Below, piece by piece: positions 26,754-36,100 of a stretch of 64,000 bases of DNA; the stretch's first letter is position 1; every line of letters begins with the position of its first letter. Origin of the DNA: Acinetobacter sp. P8-3-8 (lineage in GTDB: Bacteria > Pseudomonadota > Gammaproteobacteria > Pseudomonadales > Moraxellaceae). Below the pieces are notes generated by a model. It saw only the letters and a list, made by a program, of their open reading frames with translations. It was not told where the DNA came from and made no database searches. Both the position numbers and the translations under genes were made by a program. The stretch spans positions 1-64,000 of the forward strand of contig NZ_AFIE01000002.1 of the NCBI RefSeq assembly GCF_000214135.1. Direction: 5' to 3'.

Positions 26754-27134
26754 ATGGACGCAATTATCATTGAAGGTTTAAAAGTGGATACAGTCGTTGG
26801 CTGTTTCAATTGGGAACGTCAAATTATTCAACCTTTAATGCTTGATCTCACTATTCAGACCTGTTTAGAAAAAGCATCCAACACAGATGAACTGGAAGAC
26901 ACGTTAAATTATGCAGAAATTTGTGAGATTTCGACTAAGGTCATTCAAGATGCTGCCCCGAAATTGATCGAACATGCGGCTAAACTGGTTTTAAATGCGC
27001 TTTTCGCTACCTATCCCTCAGTTGAATCGATTATGATTACCATCCGTAAGCCTGCCATTATCCCGCAAGCAAATTCTGTAGGAATTCGTCTTGAACGCCA
27101 CCGAAACGATATTCGCCCTAGCTCTGGCGAGTAA
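26754..27134 (+). CDS. folB: Dihydroneopterin aldolase
   Basis: FolB splits dihydroneopterin to 6-hydroxymethyldihydropterin in folate synthesis. The 126-residue protein is a single FolB tunnelling fold, starting with IIIEGLKVDTVVGCFNWERQIIQ and including LNYAEICEIS and LIEHAAKLVLNALF, with the final strand IMITIRKPAIIPQANSVGIRLER. Length is normal for the octameric enzyme. It overlaps the next gene by 44 bases. Its start is just after the repeat block at 26591-26742. Confidence 0.93.
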   Translation: MDAIIIEGLKVDTVVGCFNWERQIIQPLMLDLTIQTCLEKASNTDELEDTLNYAEICEISTKVIQDAAPKLIEHAAKLVLNALFATYPSVESIMITIRKPAIIPQANSVGIRLERHRNDIRPSSGE

Positions 27135-27522
27135 TAGCGCTCCTCAATATCATTTTCAAAAAGCATTTGCTCAGATTTTGAGTTTGGGTGAAGCCACTTT
27201 TTCAAAAATTTATATTATTCCATGTCGTGATGGGGTAGGTGCAGATTATTGGAATGTTGCGTGTTTACTTAAAAGCCAATGGTCTGTTGATGAAATCATC
27301 GCCTTATTAAAAAAAATGGAAGCAGATTCAGGTCGTGTCCGTCCTTCACACAATATCTCTTTAGATGTTGATTTGATTGCATGGGGAAGTGATTTAACAC
27401 AAATGCAATTTAACCCTAAAAAACTACCATTGGCTTTGGACGTTAAGATTCCAATGTATGATATTTGGCAAGATATGTTATTCAATCATTCAGAGCATCA
27501 ATTCCCTGTTATAGTTTTATAA
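27091..27522 (+). CDS. Divergent FolK (HPPK)-like protein
   Basis: The 143-residue protein resembles hydroxymethyldihydropterin pyrophosphokinase in the opening IFALALASNSAP, the DYWNVACLL strand and the VRPSHNISLDVDLIAWG block. The two aspartates of the LDxD metal site are kept, but the preceding Arg of the GPRTLDLDI motif is Ile here. The PHPRMHERRF-type loop is missing, and the protein is shorter than the usual 160. It starts at a TTG with an AGGA site (27080-27083) inside folB. A paralogue with a changed or lost function is likely; a canonical folK probably exists elsewhere. Confidence 0.8.
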   Translation: MNATETIFALALASNSAPQYHFQKAFAQILSLGEATFSKIYIIPCRDGVGADYWNVACLLKSQWSVDEIIALLKKMEADSGRVRPSHNISLDVDLIAWGSDLTQMQFNPKKLPLALDVKIPMYDIWQDMLFNHSEHQFPVIVL

Positions 27523-27551
27523 AATCCGTAAAAATGAGAGTGTAAATAGCA

Positions 27552-28076
27552 ATGTATTTGAAATCATTGGTATTGTTGAGTTGTGTGTTTTTGTTAGACG
27601 CTTGTACTAATTTACCTGAAAAGTCTGTTGAACCTTCAAAAAATGAAGCTAAAAACCAATCGGTGCAACAACGTGATAGCAATTTAAAACAAAGTGTTTT
27701 TGCTTATACAAAAGATTCATCTACTTATGAGGTGGCATTTGATGACCTCAATGGCGATGGACAACAAGACGCTGTAGTACTTTTGAATGGTTTGGATTGG
27801 TGTGGTTCAGGTGGCTGTACCATGTTGATCTTTAAGGGAAAACTAAATCAAACATTTGAAATTTTGAGTAAAACAACTTTGGTTGGCAGTCCTGTATATT
27901 CAACAACTTATATTTATAATGGATGGAAACAGTTGTCTGTGTACAGTCGTAAACATGGACAAGTGATGTTGAAATTTGATGGGGCAGGCTATCCTTTAAA
28001 CCCATCTTTATTACCTGTAGAGACCACAAAGTTAGCACCACACAATGCTAAATTATTGTTTGGATTGAGTGAATAG
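27552..28076 (+). CDS. Lipoprotein with calcium-loop-like motif
   Basis: The 174-residue protein has a lipobox LLDAC with Cys18, so it is probably a lipoprotein. Asp16 is three residues... more exactly two positions before the Cys and does not occupy the +2 sorting position. After a polar linker (20-48) comes a beta-rich domain with DDLNGDGQQD (residues 64-73), which matches an EF-hand/dockerin-like DxNxDGxxD loop, and a GSGGC turn. The fold looks like the small FG-GAP/VCBS-like domains of periplasmic proteins. Function unknown. It is 29 bases after the FolK-like gene and may be co-transcribed. Confidence 0.75.
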   Translation: MYLKSLVLLSCVFLLDACTNLPEKSVEPSKNEAKNQSVQQRDSNLKQSVFAYTKDSSTYEVAFDDLNGDGQQDAVVLLNGLDWCGSGGCTMLIFKGKLNQTFEILSKTTLVGSPVYSTTYIYNGWKQLSVYSRKHGQVMLKFDGAGYPLNPSLLPVETTKLAPHNAKLLFGLSE

Positions 28077-28148
28077 TAGACTGTTTCAATCGTTGACTGA
28101 TTTTAAAATATTCAAATGAGTCAACGGATAAAGCCCTTGCAGAAAATA

Positions 28149-28171
28149 TCCCTCCTTTGAAAAAGGAGGGA
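28149..28171. repeat. CT/AG palindrome, possible terminator
   Basis: TCCCTCCTTT-type arm pairs with AAGGAGGGA around a short A-rich loop, between the convergent lipoprotein and coq7 genes. It is a sister of the palindromes at 26591-26742 and 11113. Confidence 0.55.
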
Positions 28172-28190
28172 GTTTCAAGAATAAAAATAT

Positions 28191-28826
28191 TTAAATAAAA
28201 TAACTGGTTTTAGTCATCAATTTAGAAATTGCAGTCATAGTGATTTTGACTGGAATTGGTAAATCAACACCGCCTGCTTCTAAAGCCGTATCACGATGAT
28301 GTAATTCATCTTCATTCATTTGTACAAGAATTTTACGTGAACGTTCATCTTGAGCAGGCAGCTGGCTAATATGATGTTGCAAATGCATGCTGACTTGACG
28401 CTCAGTTTCCGCAACAAAACCTAAACTGTATTTGTCACCTGCAATACCTGCTAGCGCACCCATGCCAAAAGAAAGTCCGTACCAAACTGGGTTTAATAGA
28501 CTGGTGTGGCTATCCAGTTCTTTTAAGCGTTCTTCACACCATGCTAAGTGGTCTTGCTCTTCAATTGCAGCAAACTCCATTTCACGGCGTACATTAGGTA
28601 GCTTTGCAGTTAGGGCTTGACCATGATAAAGCGCTTGTGCGCAGACTTCGCCACTATGATTGACTCGCATTAAACCTGCAACATGACGAGCTTCACTGAC
28701 TGCTAGTTTTGTTTCTGTGTCATTTGAAGGATTTTCTCTTTGTGCAGACGTCACGCCTGGTACTAAACTTCTTAAAGCTTGATCGAATGAATTGATCAGT
28801 TTATCAATGCCAGTATATTGACGCAT
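28191..28826 (-). CDS. coq7: Ubiquinone-biosynthesis hydroxylase (Coq7)
   Basis: The product hydroxylates 2-polyprenyl-3-methyl-6-methoxy-1,4-benzoquinol, the next-to-last step to ubiquinone. The 211-residue protein has the ferritin-like diiron ligands in RVNHSGEVCAQALYHGQ, AIEEQDHLAW and the C-terminal EDELHHRDTAL, split over two repeats as in Coq7/CLK1. Such Coq7 replaces UbiF in Acinetobacter and Pseudomonas. The ATG at 28826 follows GGAGGACTAAT, a strong ribosome site; the longer frame has none. It is one base after the stop of the MFS gene upstream, so the two are an operon. Confidence 0.95.
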   Translation of the reverse strand: MRQYTGIDKLINSFDQALRSLVPGVTSAQRENPSNDTETKLAVSEARHVAGLMRVNHSGEVCAQALYHGQALTAKLPNVRREMEFAAIEEQDHLAWCEERLKELDSHTSLLNPVWYGLSFGMGALAGIAGDKYSLGFVAETERQVSMHLQHHISQLPAQDERSRKILVQMNEDELHHRDTALEAGGVDLPIPVKITMTAISKLMTKTSYFI

Positions 28827-28827
28827 A

Positions 28828-30147
28828 TTAGTCCTCCAAAGAAACTTGAGTGGTGGCAATCAGTGGTTTTAAGCGAAGTAATAACCACGCACTGAAAATA
28901 GCACTGAGAATAGCGGTAATACAAAATAGAACTTTAATGTCTATTTTTAAAATACTTAAGATAATTATAGAGAAAATTGCAGAAGAAACCATGAATATCG
29001 CATTAAAAATATTATTGGCAGCAACCACACGTGCACGATGTGATTTAGGCGCATAAGCTTGCATCATGGCATATAAAGGTACGATATAGAATCCACCGCT
29101 GATCCCCAATAAAGTCACAGCAAGCATGACATGATAATACGCAGCGCCTGAGCTGAACATATCTGCAATCGTAATTAAATCGCCTGTGCGTTCAGGAACA
29201 AATGCTAAGCTTGCTGCTAAATACAGCGCAAATACAGTCAATCCGATTGCACCGATCGGTACCATTTTAATATTCACTTCAGTACCACCAATTTTACGGC
29301 ACAGTAAAGAACCGACACCAATACCGACGGAAAAGAAGGTCAAAAGGAGGCTAACCACATTTTCATTGGCATGTAAGTTTTGCTGAGTTAATTGGGGAAT
29401 TTGCGTGAGATAAGTTGCACCATAAAACCAATACCATGAGTTCCCTAAAAGAACGATAAAAATTAAAGGTAAGCTTTTCGCATAACGAATGGTTTGAAAA
29501 CTGGTACGGAAGAAATTCCAATCAATCTCTAAATCTGTATTGGTCGTAGGTTGTTTCAACACAAAGCGACTGCATAAGTAACCAATTACGGCAATAGATA
29601 TGATGGTTAAGCAAATCCAGATCATATTGCCTTGTGAAAGTGAAATAACCGCACCACCTAAAATCATACCAATCAAAATTGCGATTGAAGTTCCCGACTG
29701 GAACAGTGCATTTCCAGACATCAGCTCATTCGGTTTTAAAATATCAGGCAAAATTGCATATTTTATTGGGCCAAAGAAGGTGCTGTGCGTTCCCATTAGA
29801 AATAAAGCAAAGAGCAGAATCCATAAATTGCCCAATAAAAAACCAGCTGAAGCGATCAGCATGATCATAATTTCAAGTATTTTGATACTTCGGACTAAAA
29901 ATGAACGTTCGTACTTATCTGCAATTTGTCCTGCTGTCGCAGAAAAGATGAAATAAGGTAGAATAAATAACAACGCAGCAAGATTGTTGAGTGTGCTAAT
30001 ACTTGCAGATTGTTGTTGGATCCATCCATAGGTGATGACGAGCAAAAGCGATTGTTTATAAACATTATCGTTTAATGCACCAAAAAATTGGGTGAGAAAC
30101 ATCGGCAGAAAACGCCGTGTAGCTAAAATATGCTCATTTTTTTCCAT
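28828..30147 (-). CDS. MFS transporter, LplT-like
   Basis: The 439-residue protein has about twelve hydrophobic segments. The opening RRFLPMFLTQFFGALNDNVYK and SATAGQIADKYERS are typical of the LplT/Aas branch that moves lysophospholipids across the inner membrane. FGPIKYAILPD is likewise shared with that branch. Unlike E. coli there is no aas acyltransferase gene next door, although a PlsC-like gene lies within the window. It is transcribed with coq7. A region of inverted repeats lies upstream of its start. Confidence 0.85.
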   Translation of the reverse strand: MEKNEHILATRRFLPMFLTQFFGALNDNVYKQSLLLVITYGWIQQQSASISTLNNLAALLFILPYFIFSATAGQIADKYERSFLVRSIKILEIMIMLIASAGFLLGNLWILLFALFLMGTHSTFFGPIKYAILPDILKPNELMSGNALFQSGTSIAILIGMILGGAVISLSQGNMIWICLTIISIAVIGYLCSRFVLKQPTTNTDLEIDWNFFRTSFQTIRYAKSLPLIFIVLLGNSWYWFYGATYLTQIPQLTQQNLHANENVVSLLLTFFSVGIGVGSLLCRKIGGTEVNIKMVPIGAIGLTVFALYLAASLAFVPERTGDLITIADMFSSGAAYYHVMLAVTLLGISGGFYIVPLYAMMQAYAPKSHRARVVAANNIFNAIFMVSSAIFSIIILSILKIDIKVLFCITAILSAIFSAWLLLRLKPLIATTQVSLED

Positions 30148-30209
30148 TGTAGATGCTTCATTTAGTTATATATGAAAAATGTGGTGAAATAGTAACTATC
30201 ATACAAAAT

Positions 30210-30246
30210 CATGTATCATGTTTTAACCTTAAATCATGTTTAAAAC
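30210..30246. promoter_or_regulatory. Repeated ATCATGT / GTTTTAA...TTAAAAC motif in the MFS-tamA promoter region
   Basis: Between the divergent MFS and tamA genes, ATCATGT recurs three times within about 35 bases. GTTTTAA (30220-30226) is inverted as TTAAAAC (30240-30246). It may be an operator, but no known regulator is recognised. Confidence 0.35.
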
Positions 30247-30323
30247 CAATTGTTTTTGAGTGTCAGAAATATACATTGTTCAGTGTAAATTTCATTTAAT
30301 ATATTTGATAATTAGAGCTTGGT

Positions 30324-33047
30324 ATGCCAGCAAAAATTAAATTTAAAAAATCTGTTCTTGCACATTGTATGCATCTTCACTTTGATAGTTATCATATCAA
30401 TAAACTGTTATGTGCAAGTGTTTTTTTAAGTGTTTTTGCTGTACCTGTAAGTTACGCTGAGCAAATACCTGACGATTCAAAGCCAGTAAGTCCCACAACA
30501 GAAATTACCAATACTCAAGAACAACTAGAATCAGCTGCAAAACAACAAGGTCTACCCAATGAGAAAATAGACCAAATTGATGACAAAATAGAGCAAAGTA
30601 AAGCTGAAACCTCAGTCGATAGTTTAGCCATGCTTGAGCAACAAGAAAAAAACTTGGGTGTTCAAGATGATTTTAAGCCAATTCAATTTGATGACCTTGA
30701 AGATTTAACAATTGCTCCCGTTGATCAGTCTTTGACAAATGAGATTTTTCAAGTTGCAGAAGAAGCAAAAAAAGAAGCACTTGATTTTAGAAATGGTGTA
30801 ACAACAGCGCCAGAAGTGTTGGTGAGTGATGCAACACAACAAGAAGTGTCTGAAATTACTCAAGCACCAGTCAATGTCGATCAACTTATCCAGACGATTC
30901 GGTCGGATAGTGAAATTTCTGTAGAAAGAAATGATGCTGCAAAAACTTTAGTTGATCCAACGCTGAGTGAAAAAAAGGATGAAGAAAAAGTTGGGTTTTT
31001 CAAAGGTCTAATTAACAAAGTCATTAAACCGCAAAGTAATGTCGCAACCATTCCAAAAATTATGGTGACGGTTGAAGGTGCACCTAAAATACTTAACGAT
31101 AATATTAAAGCGAAATTATCTTCTTTTACTCAAGAGGCTTTTTTAGATTTTAATGGCTCTGTTCCGCAGTTAAGAACGCTCACTGTGCAAGCTGCGCAGG
31201 CTGTAGGGTATTACAATGCACAATTTAAGTTTTCAAGAATAGACGATAAGCATTTAAAAGTTAGTGTTGTTCCAAATCAACCCGTTATTATCGAAGAACA
31301 AAATATAGAAGGAAGTGGACCTGGAGCAAACCTTGCTCAATTCCAAGTGATACGTGTTTTACCTGATTTAGACGTCGGGGATATTCTCAATCATGGTTTA
31401 TATGAAACCACCAAAACACGTATTGTCGATGCGGCGAGTAATAATGGTTTTTTTGACAGCTATTGGCGTTTACATGATGTTAAAGTTGAACAACCACAGA
31501 ATAAAGCCAAGATCAATTTAAAATATGAGACAGGTGAACGCTATAAGTTAGGTCATGTGGAATTTAGAATGAGTGATCCTTCTAAGCCACTACCGATTGA
31601 TTTAAAAATTCTTGAAACAATGGCGCCGTGGAAAGAGGGTGCGGATTATACTGCATGGCGTGTCAATGGTTTGGCGAATAACTTAACTAACTCACGTTAT
31701 TTTAACTATACCTTGGTTGATGCCATTAAACCTGATCCAATTGTTAAACCTTTAGAGCTGCCTGCGGATTTGCAAGCATTGGTCGATCAGGAAAAAATAG
31801 CAGCTTCTTCATTTGCAGAAAAAACAGAAACTGAACAAGCCAAGCAATCGAATAAAGAAGTGACACAGAATGTCGTAGATGAAAATCAATTCGCAGGTAC
31901 GCAAAAAGAAGAAGTAAATCCGAATGTCAAACAGTTGCAAGTACAGCAAAAAGAAAAAGAATCAGAAGAAGATTTGCTTAAAGACAAAGCGCGTGAAGAA
32001 AAGATTATTCCTGTGATTGTGACTTTAAATGCAGATCGTTTAAACAGCTTAGAAACAGGTATTGGTTTTGGAACGGATACAGGTGTTCGTTTACGTAGTC
32101 AGTATCGTCGTGCCATTGTCAATCATTTAGGTCATTCTTTTGATGCTAACTTTGAATTATCACAAATCCGTCAATCTTTTGATACACGCTATAATATTCC
32201 GTATAAACATCCACTGAACGACTATATCAGTTTAGTTGCGGGTTATGAGCGAGAGGATCGTGGTGGTATTGGTAATGATTTGGATCTTAGTATTGAATCT
32301 GCTGTTGCGGGTGTAGACCGTATTATCAAAGGTTCACGTAAAGAATGGCAGCATATTTTTGGTGTACGTTACCGTTTAGACCGACTCAATCAAACAGGTG
32401 AAGTGGATAATATTGATGATATTCCAGACGCTTTTCTAATCCCTGGTTCAAATGCAGAACAACAATCATTGCTATTTGGATATGAAGCCACAAAGACGGA
32501 TAGCGATAACCGAGTAAATCCAACACGCGGTTTTAAACAGTCTTATAAAATTCAAATGGGGAGTGAATCTTTACTCACAGACACCGATATGGCTATCGTC
32601 AATGCGACATGGAAAGCGCTATATTCATTGGGGAAAAATGATAATCACCAATTTGTCGGTGGCCTAGATCTTGGTTATATTTTTGCAAAAGATTTCCAAG
32701 ACGTTCCTTATAATTTAAGATTCTTTGCAGGGGGTGATCAAAGCCTGAGAGGTTTTGATTATAAAAGTCTTTCTCCTGAAGAATATGGTTATAAAGTTGG
32801 AGGACAAGGCTTAGCTGTTGGATCATTAGAATACAATTATCAGTTCAAAGAGGGCTGGCGTGCTGCAATATTCAGTGACGTGGGTAATGCCTATGATAAA
32901 AGCTTTAGTAATAATACAGAATATAGTTTAGGTGTCGGAATTCGTTGGAAATCTCCAATTGGTCCAATTCGATTGGACTTGGCTTCAGGGGTATCTGATC
33001 CTGATCATCCGATTCGATTGCATTTCTATATTGGATCGCAACTTTAA
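30324..33047 (+). CDS. tamA: TamA-like outer-membrane assembly protein with long acidic extension
   Basis: The 907-residue protein is a BamA/TamA-type barrel with three POTRA domains. TamA of E. coli has about 577 residues; the excess comes from two parts. After the signal peptide (cut near SYA45) there is an acidic, low-complexity extension up to about residue 239. A second polar insertion, about residues 478-559, lies inside the third POTRA domain. The barrel contains RLRSQYRRAIVNHLGHSF, the conserved FFAGGDQSLRGFDYKSLSP lid-loop block and the final LHFYIGSQL. It pairs with tamB, 92 bases downstream, to move proteins or lipids to the outer membrane. Confidence 0.92.
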   Translation: MPAKIKFKKSVLAHCMHLHFDSYHINKLLCASVFLSVFAVPVSYAEQIPDDSKPVSPTTEITNTQEQLESAAKQQGLPNEKIDQIDDKIEQSKAETSVDSLAMLEQQEKNLGVQDDFKPIQFDDLEDLTIAPVDQSLTNEIFQVAEEAKKEALDFRNGVTTAPEVLVSDATQQEVSEITQAPVNVDQLIQTIRSDSEISVERNDAAKTLVDPTLSEKKDEEKVGFFKGLINKVIKPQSNVATIPKIMVTVEGAPKILNDNIKAKLSSFTQEAFLDFNGSVPQLRTLTVQAAQAVGYYNAQFKFSRIDDKHLKVSVVPNQPVIIEEQNIEGSGPGANLAQFQVIRVLPDLDVGDILNHGLYETTKTRIVDAASNNGFFDSYWRLHDVKVEQPQNKAKINLKYETGERYKLGHVEFRMSDPSKPLPIDLKILETMAPWKEGADYTAWRVNGLANNLTNSRYFNYTLVDAIKPDPIVKPLELPADLQALVDQEKIAASSFAEKTETEQAKQSNKEVTQNVVDENQFAGTQKEEVNPNVKQLQVQQKEKESEEDLLKDKAREEKIIPVIVTLNADRLNSLETGIGFGTDTGVRLRSQYRRAIVNHLGHSFDANFELSQIRQSFDTRYNIPYKHPLNDYISLVAGYEREDRGGIGNDLDLSIESAVAGVDRIIKGSRKEWQHIFGVRYRLDRLNQTGEVDNIDDIPDAFLIPGSNAEQQSLLFGYEATKTDSDNRVNPTRGFKQSYKIQMGSESLLTDTDMAIVNATWKALYSLGKNDNHQFVGGLDLGYIFAKDFQDVPYNLRFFAGGDQSLRGFDYKSLSPEEYGYKVGGQGLAVGSLEYNYQFKEGWRAAIFSDVGNAYDKSFSNNTEYSLGVGIRWKSPIGPIRLDLASGVSDPDHPIRLHFYIGSQL

Positions 33048-33139
33048 TATTCACTAATATTCATGGGTTGTGGCTAGTTTATGGCACAAACCCTAAATAA
33101 ATTGAATGACTAAAAATCAGTGAGAAGTTTGGAAATAAT

Positions 33140-36100
33140 ATGACTGATGCAGAACATCAAGATGTTCAAAATGAACAACAAAGTAATTCATTAGAGCCTG
33201 AGCAAACACCTAAAAAGCGTAAGTTATTGCGTAATATTCTTTTGTCTGTGTTTTTGATCATTGTTTTATTGGTTACTGCATTGGCTGTGATGTTTAGTAC
33301 AGATAAGGGCAGTAAGTTCTTACTGGATCGTGTTGCTGCAAGTCAAAAGATTATCCATTACCAATATGAAGGCGGAAATCTTTTACAGGGGATTATTCTC
33401 AAAAATATTCTTGTTACGCTGAAACCTGTCGATATTAAAATTGACCGTGCTAATGTTTCTTTAGGCTGGAGAGCCATTTTTGATAAAGAAATTCATTTAA
33501 GTCATGCAGATGTGAATAATTTAAGAATTATTACGAAATCCCCACCAAGTAATGAACCGTTTAAATTCAGTGAAATTAAGCTACCTTTTATTCTACGTGT
33601 AGATGAAGCTGATGTTGATCATTTACAGATCCAAACCTATGCTGCCAAAGTAGATTTCAATGATGTGCATTTAGAAACAGCCCTTTGGTCTGGAACAGAA
33701 CTAAAGTTTGAAAATACCAGCATGGATATGGGTTATTTATCTGTTAAAAATGCCAAAGGAAATATGGATTTTAAAGGGAAATATCCCTTAAATGCACAAG
33801 GCGTTCTGCGTTTACCTTCATTAAAAAGCTTAAATATTAACGATATTTATGTGCAAGCGCGCGGTTCTTTAGATACGATTAAAGCAGGTGTGGCAACCAA
33901 AACACCTGATATGTTAACGGGATGGGCTGTGTTGCATCCAATGCGTCCAGAAGTACCGATGAGTGGTGCTTTAAACTTTAAAAATTACCATTGGCCTCTA
34001 TTATTAGAGCAAGAACTTTTATCCAAGAATGGTATTGCAAAATTCCAAGGGGATATCAAAGGTTTAAACTTAGATATCAATACCGATATTAGTGGCAAAA
34101 ATATTCCACAGGGTCAATATACGGCTTTGGCTCATACTGACTTAATCAATCAATTGAATATTAATAATGTGAATGGTCAGTTGATGGGAGGTGCGGTAAA
34201 TGCTGCTGGTCTGGTCAGTTGGCAAGATCATGTACATTGGGATCTTAAAGGTCGTTTAGACCGAATTAATCCAAAAGACAAATTGATTCCACAAGTGATT
34301 CAAGATTTTCTTCCGCCTTCACTGGATGCCAATATTGGTTCTATAGGTGCGTTAAAACAAGGCATGCATTTAACTGCAAATGTGGCTTTTGATAAGTATG
34401 AAACGTGGAATGTAAAATTAGATCAAGCAGAACAACAAAACAATAAAAAGCCCGAGCCGATGTTACTGGGTGTAGATTGGAAGAATATTGACCGTGCGGT
34501 GCCTTATGTTGGATGGCTGAGCAGTGAACAAGGTCAAGTCAATTTAGCATTGTTGGAAGGTCAGCAAAATATTCATGTTGCTACAGTTGTTCGAAAAAAT
34601 GAAAAAGGCACTTTGCCCGCAGGTAAATATAACGCACAGCTGGATTTAAAAGGGGATAGTTTACACATTCCTGCCTTTAATTATTTGGCAGATCAGGGCA
34701 ATCTTTCAGGGAATGCCGTGATTGAATTACCAACGGAAAAGCGTCAATTAAAATGGCAAGCTGTATTAAATGCCAAAGATTTTAATCCGCAATCTGTTGT
34801 CGCTGCTGCACCTGTTGATTTGTTAAATGGCCAAGTTAAAGCCAATGGCTTTGCTAAGCCGAATCAACAGCTTATTTCTTTTGATAGTGTTAATTTGACA
34901 GGAAGAATTGCCAATCAAGCCAATCCTGAAACGATTCAATTGACTGGAAAAAGCAGTGCTGCGATTATTTTTGCAGATCAAAAAGCGGGTGGAGCATTTA
35001 AAGGCTTCGCTGTAAATTATGATGGTGCACTCAATGCAGCTCAATTAAAACAAGGTAGCGGGTTATTAAAACTCCGTGTTTCTGGTACGCCAGAATTGAT
35101 CAAGATTGCAGAACTACAGCACGATGGTATTGCTGGGAAAATATTTGCCAGTGGTCAAGTACATGTCGGTAATGCGATCAGTTGGGATATCAGTACATCA
35201 TTGATTCGTTTTAAACCGCAATACTTTGTATCTTCAGTACGTGGTGAAGTTTCAGGTAATGTTAAAACTCAAGGGAATTGGTCTGATAAGCAGAAGCGAA
35301 TTAGCATTCAACAATTGAATATTGCTGGAATGATCAATAATAAACCTTTACGTGGTCGTGGTAATTTAGCCATCATGCTCAAGGCTGATCAAAAAGGTTT
35401 TATCCCTCAGCAGTTTGAGGCAAACAACTTATTCCTGTCCTATGCCAATAACCAAGTACAAGCCACAGGAAATGCACAGAATCTTCGATTAAAAGTGAAT
35501 GCGCCTGCCTTGTATGAGCTCTATCCGGGTTTGCGTGGTACAGCATATGGTTATCTGAATTTACAAGTACAACCACGTTTAAGTGCAACGGCAAACTTGG
35601 TGGTTGATCGCTTTAGTTTGAATGACATCAGTATTAAAAAGCTCAGCCTAAAAGGTGAATTACCAACCTCTGAAGTGACACCATCCAAAATGGTGGCGCA
35701 ACTCGATACATTACGTAGTGGTAATCGTGAAATCCAACATGCTGCTATTACGTTGTCAGGAACACGCAAAGCTCATTTATTACAATTGCAGGGTTGGAAC
35801 TATTATTCAAAATTCTATATGCAATTGGCAGGTGGTTTTAATGCGCAAAATGATTGGTTAGGACAAGTTCAAAAAGGTGAGTTTGACTCAGTTCGTGCAC
35901 ATTTAATTCAGCAAAAAAATGCACCTGTGATTTATTCATCTTCTAAAGCAGAGTTGTATGTTGGACAGCACTGTTGGCAGAGTCAGCAAAGTCAGTTGTG
36001 TTTTGATCAGCCAATACGAGTCAGTCAAAAAAGTGGAAATGTTTCATTTTTAACTGAAAATTTAGATTTAAATGATTTTGCTGCATTTATGCCTCAAGGT

